A stretch of 43,761 nt of DNA from Sphingomonadales bacterium (GCA_018334165.1 JAGXTB010000022.1:1-43761); one strand, 5' to 3'; positions 14,862 through 23,098 are shown, numbered from the stretch's first letter. Notes: a model not told the origin generated them from the letters alone. A program made the numbers and translations.

Positions 14862-17800
14862 ATGGGCGTTCTCAGGCAAATCGTTACGGTCATGGCAGCG
14901 CTGTTCGCGCTGCTTTTTGTCGTTCCGATGGCCAGCGCCCAGGCCCAGAGCCAGACCATCGACAATATTGCTGCCGCGCAGTGGGGCCAGGGCGGGAGTA
15001 CCCGTTCAACCAGTTCGAACCTTGTTTCGATCTCGCTGGCTGCACAGTCGGCAACGATCGATACGCTGGTTCCTTCCAGTGGGGGTCAGTCGCATGGCTT
15101 CAGCGCACCCACTTGCGGGGGAAGCCCGCTCAATCTTCCGGGCGGCTTGGGTTCCAGCAATCCCACCGCCACGCTGACGCCGACCTCGACCTACCGGATC
15201 GGCGAACTGCTGTTTTTCCAGGCTTCTGCCGCTTCGGCCAACCTCGATCAGGCGGCAATTGACACCCTGACAGCCACGCTCACCACCAGTTCGGGTGACA
15301 GCGAAGTGCTGACCATTTTCGAAACCGGGCTCAACACCGGGGTGTTCCTGGGCGCCATCCCCACTGTGGGCATGCCGCCCGCACCCACCCATGGCGATTG
15401 CCGCCTGTCCACTGTTGGCGGGACCCGGGTGACCATCGCGGTTAGCGGTTCCAGCTCGGGTAACACCATCGCTACTGCTCAGGTCAATGTCCTGGCCGAC
15501 CCCTTCGGGCTGGTCTTCGACAGCGAAACCGGCACCCCGATCAATGGCGCGCGGGTCACGCTGGTCGATGCGATCACCGGAGCTCCGGCGCGGGTCTATG
15601 GCGACGATGGGGTCACCTTGTGGCCGTCGACCGTCTATTCGGGCCAGAACGTGATCGACGGCGCGGGCAATGTCCACGTCATGGCCCCTGGCGAATACCG
15701 CTTCCCGCTGGCCGCACTGGGCCAGTACCGGATCGTCATCGAACCGCCTGCGCCCTATACTGCGCCTTCGGCCGCCACGCCGGTCCAGCTTTCATCCCTG
15801 CGCCGCCCGGATGGGCTGCCATTTATCATTGTCCCCGGCTCGTTCGGTGGGGTGATCACGCTTGACGGCCCCGCACCGGTCCGGGTCGATATTCCGCTCG
15901 ACCATCCGCCGGTCGCCGTTTCGCTGACCAAGGTCGCTTCGCGCGCCGTGGCGCAGCCGGGCGATGCGGTGTTCTATACCGTGACCGTGCGCAATCCCGA
16001 TCCGCTGGGGCCAAAGCGCGGGGTGACGCTGGTCGATACTCCGTCGCCGTGGTTGCGCCTGCGTCCGGATTCGGTCCGGATTGACGGGATCGCCGCGCCG
16101 GGTGCGGTACAGGTTGCCCCGGACGGACGTAGCGTGACGCTTTTGCTGGGCGATATCCCTGCGCTCGACAGCCGGACCATCACTTACGCGATGACCGTGC
16201 GCGCCGATGCCCCCGCCGGACAGGCCGAAAACCGCGTCGTTGCAACCGACAGCCGCGGGCTTTCGACCACGACCGGCGCCGTTGTCCGGATCGACCGCCA
16301 GGATATCGCTGCACGCATGACAATTATTGGCCGGATCACCGACGGCGGCTGCTCCGTTGAAGGCAATCGCCAGGGAATTCCGGGCGTTCGCGTGGTCATG
16401 GAGGACGGAACCTTCGCGATCACCGATGCCGATGGACGCTACCACATCGACGGCGTGGTGCCGGGGACGCATGTTGTGCAGGCGCAGTGGCAAACGCTGC
16501 CCAAAGGCGGCTTTTTCACCGATTGCACCCGCTCGACCCGCAGTGCTGGCAGCGCCAGCTCGCGCTTCGTGATTGGGCAGGGCGGCAGCCTGGTGACCGC
16601 CGATTTTTCCGCGAAATTGCTTGAAGGTTCGCTTGTAAAGCACGAAAATAACCGCGCAAAACTCGGTTATGAAGCCACCGAAGGCAAAGCCGGCGTCAAG
16701 ACCGCCGAACAACAGGCCAGCGAAGCTGCGGAACGCCGCGCCGCGGGTGCCGATACTGATTGGATGGCCAAAGGCGACGGCCCGACCGAATTCCTGTTCC
16801 CCGCCGTGGACCACAACCCGCGCGCTCCGGCCATCCGTGTCGCGATCCGCCACCGCGCAGGCCAGAAGGTTGAGCTGAGCCTGGGCGGCAAAGCGGTCGA
16901 TCCGCTGAGCTTCGATGGCGCGCGGGCTGCCCCGGGCGGGACCTTTGCGGTCAGCCTGTGGCGCGGGATTCCGCTGACCGGCGAAGTGACCAAGCTTTCG
17001 GCAATTGTGCGCGACGACAAGGGCCAGGAAGTGGCCCGCCTGTCACGCGATGTCTATTACTCCGCCACCCCGGCCCGGGTCGAACTGATCCCGGCCAAGA
17101 GCAAGCTGGTGGCCGATGGCAGCACCCGCCCGGTGCTGGCGCTGCGGATCCTCGATCACAACGGCCGTCCGGTCCATGCTGGCCTCACCGGCGAGTTCAC
17201 GCTGTCCGCGCCCTACGAAAGCGCCGCCGCAATCGACGCGCTGCAACAGCGTCAGCTTTCGGGGCTGGGCCGCCAGGCTCCGCGCTGGATGGTCAAGGGC
17301 GATGACGGCATTGCCTATGTCGAACTGGCCCCGACCATGGCCAGCGGCAAGCTCCACATGGAATTCAACTTCAGCGATGGCCAGCAGCGCCGCCGCCAGG
17401 AGCTCGACGCCTGGGTTGTTCCGGGTGAGCAGCCCTGGACCGTGGTTGGCCTGGCCGAAGGCACTGTCGGCAAAGGCGCGCGCGGCACTGTGGCCAAGGG
17501 CATGGAACGCACCGGCGCTTTCGACAGCGACCTGGGTCAGCATGCCCGCGTGGCTTTCTATGCCAAGGGTCCGGTGGTGAAGGGCCTGCTGCTGACCGCT
17601 GCCTATGACAGCGCCAAGCAGAAGGACGACAAGCAGCTGCTCGGCACGATCGATCCGCGCGCTTACTACACTGTCTTCGCCGACGGATCGGATCGCCGCA
17701 GCGATGCCGCCAGCCGCGACAAGTTCTACCTCAAGCTGGAAAGCAGCAAGGGCTACGCCATGTATGGCGACTTCGAGGCTGGCTTCGACCAGACCCAGCT

Positions 17801-19961
17801 GGCCCGCTACAACCGCACCGCGACCGGCCTCAAGGCCGAAGTCAACGCCGGCGGCTTCCACGCCCAGGGCTTTGCCGCCAAGGTTGCGACCACGCACCGC
17901 CGCGACGAGATCCAGGGCGGGGGCATTTCCGGTCCCTACCGCCTCTCCAGCCGCGCGCTGATCGCGGGCAGCGAAGTGGTGACCATCGAAGTGCGCGACC
18001 GCTTCCGCAGCGAAGTGATCGTCGAGCGCCGCAGCCTGACCCGCTATGTCGATTACACCATCGACCTGCTTTCGGGCACGATCACCTTCAAGGAGCCGGT
18101 GCTGAGCCGCGACGCCAATCTCAACCCGCAATTCATCGTGATCGACTACGAACTCGATCCGGCCACGGCCAAGGGCGGCGAATGGAACGGCGGTGTCCGC
18201 GCTGACTTGACCGTCGCCAAGGGCGCTCTGCGTGTGGGCGGCAGCGTGATCAGCGACACCAGCGCCAACAACCAGACCCGCACCACCCTGATGGCGCTCG
18301 ACCTCAAGGCCCGCCTTGGCCTGGCGACCGAAGTGCGCGCCGAATATGCCCGCAGCCACAATCAGGGCAAGCAGGCCGAAGCCATGCTGGTTGAGGTCGA
18401 GCATCGTTCCGGCCGGTTCGACCTGCTCGCCTACTTCCGTCAGGCCGACCGCGAGTTTGGTCTGGGCCAGACCAGCGGAGCCGAACTTGGCCGCCGCAAG
18501 ATCGGTCTGGATGCCCGCGTGCGGATCACCCCCGACCTGTCGGTGGTGACCAGCGGCTGGGTTGACGACAGCCTGACCGACGGCACCCGCCGGGTTGCGG
18601 TGCAGACCGGGCTCAACTGGCGCACCGCCAAGGGTGAGGCGCGGATCGGCTATGCCCATTTCAACGACCGCCGCCAGGATGGCAGCCAGGCCAAGAGTGA
18701 CGTGATCGAAGCCTCGGTCTCGCGCCGGTTCCTCGACAACAAGCTTGAGATCAGCGCCGCGACCAGCTTTGCGATCGGCAAGAGCGAGTCGGTCGATCTG
18801 CCCGAGCGCCACCGCTTCACCGCGCGCTATGCGGTCAGCAATGCGGTCAAGCTGGTCGGCACTTACGAAATCGCCATCGGCGAGAGCCTCGATGCCCGCA
18901 CTGGCCGGATCGGCGTGGAAGTCGCCCCGTGGAGCGGCGGGCGCGTAACCGGCATGCTCGGCCAGCAAGAGCTCAGCGAATTCGGCAAGCGCAGCTTCGC
19001 CGCCTTCGGCCTGTCGCAGTCGATCCCGGTGACCAAGACGCTGACGCTCGACGCGACGCTCGATTCAAACCGCACGCTGTCGGGCTTCAACCTCAATGAC
19101 CTGGTCAACCCTGCGCACCCCGCTTCCAGCGGCGGCTCGATTGGCGCGACCGGAGCCCTGGCCGAAGACTTCACTGCGGTGACGCTGGGCGGCTCGTGGC
19201 GCTCGGGCCTGTGGAGCGCGACGCTCCGCGGCGAATGGCGCGATGGCGAGCTGGGCACCCGCAAGGGCGCGACCTTTGGTCTGCTGCGCCAGCTCGGCAA
19301 TGGCTCGATGCTGGGTACCGGAGCAACCTGGACCAAGGCCGATGCCAGCACCGGCGCGACCACTGAAATGTTCGACGGCGCGATTGCGCTGGCGCATCGC
19401 CCGGCCAATTCGGACTTCGCATTCCTCAGCAAGGTCCGGTTCCGTTCGGATATTGTCCACGGCGCGGTCGCAGGCGAAGCCGGGGCCGCAGGGCGTTCAA
19501 TCTTCACCATCAATGGCGATGCCCGCTCGGACCGCCTGATCGCCAGCGTCTCGGGCGACTGGACCCCGCGCAGCAAGGACGATGGCCAATATGTCCAGCG
19601 CCACAATCTGGGCTTCTTCCTGGGCGCCCGCCACAACTTCGACCGCTTCGAAGGCTATGACCTGTCCAGCACTACGGTGCTCGGCGGGCTCGACCTGCGC
19701 TATGGCATCGGCGATCACTTCGAAATCGGTGCGATTGGCAACGTGCGCTACAACGTGCAGGACAAGACCGCGCAGTTCTCCTACGGCCCGCAGATCGGGA
19801 TCTCGCCGACCAAGGATGTGCTGCTGCTGCTGGGCTACAACGTGACCGGCTTCCGCGACCCCGATTTCTCGGCACTGCGCAGCACCGACCAGGGCCTGTT
19901 CGCCTCGGTCAAGGTCAAGTTCGACGCCGATACCTTCAGCTTCCTGGGACTGGGGCGTTAA
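14862..19961 (+). CDS. Giant multidomain outer-membrane protein of the DUF11 locus
   Basis: Exported protein of about 1,699 residues. The signal peptide is MGVLRQIVTVMAALFALLFV...ASA before QAQS. Order: N-terminal module IDNIAAAQWGQGGS, as in its neighbours; a prealbumin-like domain (about 212-310, FDSETGTPINGARVTLVD); a DUF11 domain (about 352-476, VSLTKVASRAVAQPGDAVFY); a carboxypeptidase-regulatory-like domain (about 486-545, GIPGVRVVMEDGTFAITDAD); a charged linker; a Big_1-like Ig domain (about 737-857, KSKLVADGSTRPVLALRI). About 840 residues of alternating strands follow, including RYVDYTIDLLSGTITFKEPV, ending VKVKFDADTFSFLGLGR. The last part looks like a very large outer-membrane barrel. 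ATG 14862 has AAGGG upstream; ATG 14817 (1,714 aa) is the alternative. Probably an anchor, assembler or exporter for the upstream proteins; inferred. Confidence 0.8.
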   Translation: MGVLRQIVTVMAALFALLFVVPMASAQAQSQTIDNIAAAQWGQGGSTRSTSSNLVSISLAAQSATIDTLVPSSGGQSHGFSAPTCGGSPLNLPGGLGSSNPTATLTPTSTYRIGELLFFQASAASANLDQAAIDTLTATLTTSSGDSEVLTIFETGLNTGVFLGAIPTVGMPPAPTHGDCRLSTVGGTRVTIAVSGSSSGNTIATAQVNVLADPFGLVFDSETGTPINGARVTLVDAITGAPARVYGDDGVTLWPSTVYSGQNVIDGAGNVHVMAPGEYRFPLAALGQYRIVIEPPAPYTAPSAATPVQLSSLRRPDGLPFIIVPGSFGGVITLDGPAPVRVDIPLDHPPVAVSLTKVASRAVAQPGDAVFYTVTVRNPDPLGPKRGVTLVDTPSPWLRLRPDSVRIDGIAAPGAVQVAPDGRSVTLLLGDIPALDSRTITYAMTVRADAPAGQAENRVVATDSRGLSTTTGAVVRIDRQDIAARMTIIGRITDGGCSVEGNRQGIPGVRVVMEDGTFAITDADGRYHIDGVVPGTHVVQAQWQTLPKGGFFTDCTRSTRSAGSASSRFVIGQGGSLVTADFSAKLLEGSLVKHENNRAKLGYEATEGKAGVKTAEQQASEAAERRAAGADTDWMAKGDGPTEFLFPAVDHNPRAPAIRVAIRHRAGQKVELSLGGKAVDPLSFDGARAAPGGTFAVSLWRGIPLTGEVTKLSAIVRDDKGQEVARLSRDVYYSATPARVELIPAKSKLVADGSTRPVLALRILDHNGRPVHAGLTGEFTLSAPYESAAAIDALQQRQLSGLGRQAPRWMVKGDDGIAYVELAPTMASGKLHMEFNFSDGQQRRRQELDAWVVPGEQPWTVVGLAEGTVGKGARGTVAKGMERTGAFDSDLGQHARVAFYAKGPVVKGLLLTAAYDSAKQKDDKQLLGTIDPRAYYTVFADGSDRRSDAASRDKFYLKLESSKGYAMYGDFEAGFDQTQLARYNRTATGLKAEVNAGGFHAQGFAAKVATTHRRDEIQGGGISGPYRLSSRALIAGSEVVTIEVRDRFRSEVIVERRSLTRYVDYTIDLLSGTITFKEPVLSRDANLNPQFIVIDYELDPATAKGGEWNGGVRADLTVAKGALRVGGSVISDTSANNQTRTTLMALDLKARLGLATEVRAEYARSHNQGKQAEAMLVEVEHRSGRFDLLAYFRQADREFGLGQTSGAELGRRKIGLDARVRITPDLSVVTSGWVDDSLTDGTRRVAVQTGLNWRTAKGEARIGYAHFNDRRQDGSQAKSDVIEASVSRRFLDNKLEISAATSFAIGKSESVDLPERHRFTARYAVSNAVKLVGTYEIAIGESLDARTGRIGVEVAPWSGGRVTGMLGQQELSEFGKRSFAAFGLSQSIPVTKTLTLDATLDSNRTLSGFNLNDLVNPAHPASSGGSIGATGALAEDFTAVTLGGSWRSGLWSATLRGEWRDGELGTRKGATFGLLRQLGNGSMLGTGATWTKADASTGATTEMFDGAIALAHRPANSDFAFLSKVRFRSDIVHGAVAGEAGAAGRSIFTINGDARSDRLIASVSGDWTPRSKDDGQYVQRHNLGFFLGARHNFDRFEGYDLSSTTVLGGLDLRYGIGDHFEIGAIGNVRYNVQDKTAQFSYGPQIGISPTKDVLLLLGYNVTGFRDPDFSALRSTDQGLFASVKVKFDADTFSFLGLGR

Positions 19962-19970
19962 GCAGCACGA

Positions 19971-20086
19971 TCCTCCCCCTCTGGGGGAGGTGGGCCGCCG
20001 TAGGCGGGTCGGAGGGGGCAAGTCCTCTATCGCACAGGCCCCCGCCGTCAGCGCTGCGCGCTGCCACCTCCCCCAAAGGGGGAGGA
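19971..20086. repeat. Palindromic intergenic element with hairpin ends
   Basis: Left end 19971-19994 and right end 20063-20086 are near reverse complements, and each is itself a hairpin (CCTCCCCC/GGGGGAGG type). The interior carries GC-rich arms, including GCCGCCGTAGGCGGG and CCGCCGTCAGCGCTGC. This is a REP-like element that follows the giant barrel gene and may also stop its transcription. It is distinct from the elements at 4200, 2904 and 20905. Confidence 0.75.
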
Positions 20087-20156
20087 TTTGGTGTGACCAA
20101 AGGCTGGCCTTAACCGCCCGACTAGGCTCTATTCCTCCAATCCAAGGGGGAATGCC

Positions 20157-20681
20157 ATGAGCGAGAACACTGCACCCGAAGCTGCCGCTACACCTGGCCC
20201 GCTGGCCGCCATCGCCATTACCGCGATCATTGTGGTCCTGATCGTCGCCTGGATAGCGATTGCGATCGGCGCCTTGGGGTTGAGCGACACCACGCTGGTC
20301 GGGGCCTTCATGTTCCTGTGGTACTGGGCCAATAACGAGCAGATGCAATTCACCCGGCTGGTCCCCGCGATGCTGGGATCGCTGGTCGGGATCGGGATTG
20401 CCTGGCTGCTGTGGTACGGCCCCGCGGCCTATGGCGGGGCAGGGCTGGCCGGCGGGCTTGGCGTGCTGATCGTGGCGCTCTATCTCGATATCACCAAGAT
20501 GGTTCCGATCGCAGTCAACACCGCCACCATGCTGTTCCTCACCCTCGCGGCTGCACCGCTGATCCAGTTGCAGGTCGATTGGCTCGAGCTGGTCAAATCG
20601 ACCGTGCTGGGCGGGCTGTTCTTTGCGGGGGCGGTCTGGGGCTTGCAGAAGCTGGCGGCAAAGTTCGCTCCTGCAAGTTAA
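20157..20681 (+). CDS. Integral membrane protein of unknown function
   Basis: Protein of 174 residues with about five hydrophobic segments: AIAITAIIVVLIVAWIAIAI, TLVGAFMFLWYWANN, LVPAMLGSLVGIGIAWLLWY, GLGVLIVALYLDITK with NTATMLFLTLAAAPLIQ, and STVLGGLFFAGAVWGLQKL. The N-terminal 17 residues are polar and Ala/Pro-rich. No catalytic or transport motif is recognised. A Shine-Dalgarno-like AAGGGGG precedes ATG 20157. It stands alone between a palindromic element and a tRNA gene. The composition resembles small inner-membrane DUF families; I cannot name one. Confidence 0.75.
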   Translation: MSENTAPEAAATPGPLAAIAITAIIVVLIVAWIAIAIGALGLSDTTLVGAFMFLWYWANNEQMQFTRLVPAMLGSLVGIGIAWLLWYGPAAYGGAGLAGGLGVLIVALYLDITKMVPIAVNTATMLFLTLAAAPLIQLQVDWLELVKSTVLGGLFFAGAVWGLQKLAAKFAPAS

Positions 20682-20701
20682 TCTTGAGCCAACCCCCTAC
20701 G

Positions 20702-20767
20702 CCCGTTCGCATCGAGCGAAGTCGAGATGCCGCGCGCAGTGTCCCGACTTCGCTCGACACGAACGGG
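20702..20767. repeat. Palindromic repeat copy 2, beside tRNA-Ser
   Basis: Arms 20702-20728 and 20741-20767 form an inverted repeat around a 12-base centre. The unit is the reverse complement of the element at 4200-4263, with the same core TCGAGCGAAGTCGAGA and only a few differences. It lies 21 bases after the membrane-protein stop and 21 bases before the 3' end of the tRNA gene. Confidence 0.88.
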
Positions 20768-20788
20768 AGAGATGATTGAGAATAGGCT

Positions 20789-20878
20789 TGGCGGACAGGG
20801 TGGGATTCGAACCCACGGTGAGCTTGCACCCACGGCGGTTTTCAAGACCGCTGCCTTAAACCACTCGGCCACCTGTCC
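20789..20878 (-). tRNA. tRNA-Ser (anticodon UGA)
   Basis: On the minus strand the 90 bases fold as a class II tRNA. The acceptor GGACAGG pairs with CCTGTCC, with discriminator G and an encoded CCA at 20791-20789. The D arm is GCCGAGTGG...GGC. The anticodon stem GCGGT/ACCGC encloses loop CTTGAAA, giving anticodon UGA. A long variable arm (GTGGGTGCAAGCTCAC) and T arm GTGGG-TTCGAAT-CCCAC follow. It reads UCA and UCG-type serine codons. Palindromic repeats flank it on both sides. Confidence 0.97.
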
Positions 20879-20904
20879 AGAATTGCCCAAGCCAGACCGA
20901 ATTT

Positions 20905-20993
20905 CCCCTCCCCAGCGGGGAGGGGTTGGGGGTGGGGGCTCGACGCCCGAGAGGGCAGAACCCCCATCCCAACCCTTCCCCAACGGGGAAGGG
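20905..20993. repeat. Palindromic element with CCCC(T)CCCC hairpins
   Basis: Two hairpins, 20905-20925 (CCCCTCCCC-agc-GGGGAGGGG) and 20973-20993 (CCCTTCCCC-aac-GGGGAAGGG), stand at the ends, and the inner sequence is roughly inverted (GTTGGGGGTGGGGG against CCCCCATCCCAAC). A truncated copy in the opposite orientation is at 43700-43761. It follows the 5' end of tRNA-Ser and is not coding. Confidence 0.82.
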
Positions 20994-21099
20994 CTATTGC
21001 TGTTCGGTCCAATCAGGACAAATCCATTGATCGGGCCGCTAGCCGGTTTCTGGGCGAGCGGCAATTCCCGAATCGCGTGGCATGTGCGATGGTCGGCGC

Positions 21100-22170
21100 A
21101 TGAACCTGTTGCGCAACATCAAGCTGGCCGCTCCGCTGGGGCTGGTGACAGCCCTGTTCTCTGCACCGCAGGGCGGGGCGCAGGTGGCGCAACCGGTCGT
21201 CCAGCCGCTCGCCGCCGCGCCCGATCCGGCCGATGGCTTTGGCGGTTATCTTGAGCTGGTGCGGGCCAAGGCCCGCGCGCGAGGGGTTAGCCAGCGCAGC
21301 ATCGATGCCATGACTGACGGGCTGACTTACAATCCGCGCGTGGTCGCGCTTGACCGGGCTCAACCAGGGTCGCGGCCCGGTTCGCCCCCGGCCTTCTGGC
21401 CCTATTACCGCAATCACGTCGATGCCGCACGGATCAGTGGTGGACGCGCGATGCTGGATGCCAGTGCGGCAATCGTGCCGCGGATCGAGGCCGAATACGG
21501 TGTGCCGGGCAAGATGCTGATGGCGATCTGGGGGCACGAATCCTATTACGGGCGGATCAAGGGCGATTTCGACCTGGCCCGCTCGCTCGCCAGCCTGGCC
21601 TATGAAGGGCGCCGCCGGTCCCTGTTCGAAGGCGAATTCCTGGCCTTGCTCAAGATGGCAGACCGGGGCGTGCCGCGCAGCAAGATGGTCGGCAGCTGGG
21701 CCGGGGCCTTTGGCAATCCGCAGTTCCTGCCCTCGGTTTACCTTCGCGTCGCGCGCGATGGTGATGGCGATGGCTTTGCCGATATCTGGAACAACCGTGC
21801 CGATACCCTGGCCTCGATCGCCAACTATTTCCGCGATGCCGGCTGGCGGCGCGGCGAGCCGTGGGGAGTGCGGGCATCGGTTTCGGCCGAATTCAACCGG
21901 GCCGGGCTGGCCGAAAAGCTTCAGGCCCCCAACTGCACCAACGTCCACGCCCGCCATTCGCTGTGGAAGACCGTGGCCGAATGGAAGGCGCTGGGGGTTC
22001 AACCGCAAGCCCCGATTGCCGACCAGACCATGGCCACCCTGTTCGAACCCGACGGACCGGGGAATGGTTCATTCCTGTTAACCGGGAATTATCGGGTGAT
22101 CCTGCATTATAACTGCTCGAACTACTACGCCTTGACCGTGGGGTTGCTTGCAGATGAGATTTCGCGTTGA
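21100..22170 (+). CDS. Lytic murein transglycosylase (MltB/SLT_2 family)
   Basis: Periplasmic enzyme that cleaves the MurNAc-GlcNAc bond of peptidoglycan. The 356-residue protein has signal region MNLLRNIKLAAPLGLVTALF and the SLT_2 core. That core includes the catalytic Glu147 in IWGHESYYG, then SLASLAYEGRRRSLFEGEFL, SWAGAFGNPQFLPSVYLR and DGDGDGFADIWNNRADTLAS, which are family hallmarks. It ends with NYYALTVGLLADEI. No lipobox Cys is seen, so it is probably soluble in the periplasm. ATG 21100 is chosen for the signal peptide over ATG 21082. It overlaps the next gene, an RlpA-like lipoprotein, by 17 bases, consistent with a cell-wall operon. Confidence 0.9.
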   Translation: MNLLRNIKLAAPLGLVTALFSAPQGGAQVAQPVVQPLAAAPDPADGFGGYLELVRAKARARGVSQRSIDAMTDGLTYNPRVVALDRAQPGSRPGSPPAFWPYYRNHVDAARISGGRAMLDASAAIVPRIEAEYGVPGKMLMAIWGHESYYGRIKGDFDLARSLASLAYEGRRRSLFEGEFLALLKMADRGVPRSKMVGSWAGAFGNPQFLPSVYLRVARDGDGDGFADIWNNRADTLASIANYFRDAGWRRGEPWGVRASVSAEFNRAGLAEKLQAPNCTNVHARHSLWKTVAEWKALGVQPQAPIADQTMATLFEPDGPGNGSFLLTGNYRVILHYNCSNYYALTVGLLADEISR

Positions 22171-23098
22171 CCAAAGCCTGCCCTTTGCGGCGCTGATCCT
22201 TTTGGCCGCTTGTGGCGGCGGAGCGATTGACAGCACTCCCGCGCTGGCTGCCGGGGGGCAGGGTCCTGCCGGTGACTATCCGGTGGTGGTCGGCCCCGCC
22301 TATTCGGTGGGCGGCACGACCCATACCCCCGTTGATACGATGAATTTCGACACTGTCGGCCGCGCCGAAGTGGGCGGCGAGGGCGGCAGCACCGTGACCG
22401 CCGCGCATCACACCCTGCCGCTGCCCAGCTATGTCGAAGTGACCTCGCTCGATAGTGGCCGCACGATCCTGGTCCGGGTCGAACGGCGCGGACCGATGCA
22501 GAGCAATGCCGCGATCGAGCTTTCGCCCGGCGCTGCGACACAATTGGGCCTGGTTGACCAGACCCGCGCCGCTGTGCGCGTGCGCCGGGTCAATCCGATC
22601 GAGCCCGAACGCGCGCTGCTGCGTTCAGGCCAGCCTGCTCCGGCGCGGATGGATACGCCCAAGTCGCTGCTGGGCGTGCTGTACCGCAAGCTCGATACCC
22701 AGGAAGGCGTGACCCGCCCCGCGCCCGACGCGGCACCGGCCCCTGCGCCGGCTCCTGCACCGGCGCCCGCACCCGTTCCCGCGCCCAAGCCGGACAAGGG
22801 CAAGAAACCCAAGCCGGTTCCCGCGCCTGTGCCAGCTCCCGCTCCCAAACCCGCTCCTGCCCCGGCGCCCGCTCCGGCAGCTGTGGCCAAGGGCAAGTTC
22901 GTGGTCCAGGTCGGCGCGTTCGCCAATCAGGCCAATGCCAAGGCCGCCGCTGCCAAGACTGGCGGTTCGGCAAGCATGGCCGGCAAGCTCTGGCGCGTGC
23001 GGATGGGGCCCTATGCCTCTGAAGCCGATGCCAGGGCCGCCTTGGCGAAGGCCCGGGCTGCAGGCTATAGCGACGCACGAATCCAGCGGGCGGGCTAA
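22154..23098 (+). CDS. rlpA: RlpA-like lipoprotein with SPOR domain; catalytic Asp replaced
   Basis: Septal-ring lipoprotein of 314 residues. The signal ends in lipobox LAAC (C before GGG). The double-psi beta-barrel has VTAAHHTLPLPSYVEVTSLD and GRTILVRVERRGPM, followed by IELSPGAATQLGL. A long Ala/Pro linker comes next (about 195-245), then a SPOR domain (FVVQVGAFANQANAKAAAAK ... WRVRMGPYASEADARAALAK) that binds denuded glycan at the septum. His85 (TAAH) is kept, but the usual NDRGP is ERRGP, so the Asp needed for transglycosylase activity in Pseudomonas RlpA is Arg111. The protein is probably a glycan binder without that activity. ATG 22154 lies inside the end of the transglycosylase gene. 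Confidence 0.88.
   Translation: MRFRVDQSLPFAALILLAACGGGAIDSTPALAAGGQGPAGDYPVVVGPAYSVGGTTHTPVDTMNFDTVGRAEVGGEGGSTVTAAHHTLPLPSYVEVTSLDSGRTILVRVERRGPMQSNAAIELSPGAATQLGLVDQTRAAVRVRRVNPIEPERALLRSGQPAPARMDTPKSLLGVLYRKLDTQEGVTRPAPDAAPAPAPAPAPAPAPVPAPKPDKGKKPKPVPAPVPAPAPKPAPAPAPAPAAVAKGKFVVQVGAFANQANAKAAAAKTGGSASMAGKLWRVRMGPYASEADARAALAKARAAGYSDARIQRAG

Noticed and set aside
17043-18968. Long minus-strand open frame opposite the giant barrel gene
   Set aside because: It mirrors the coding strand in a G+C-rich region, has no motifs, a His/Gly/Ala-rich composition and no start signal. It is a shadow of the sense gene.
19971-20086. Element as an intrinsic terminator only
   Set aside because: It has strong hairpins but no U-tract, and its paired-end layout of over 100 bases fits a repeat element better. 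Terminator activity remains possible.
20727-21254. Open frame running through the repeat and tRNA-Ser
   Set aside because: It translates a palindromic repeat and the antisense of a tRNA, then joins the start of the transglycosylase region out of frame. Not a gene.
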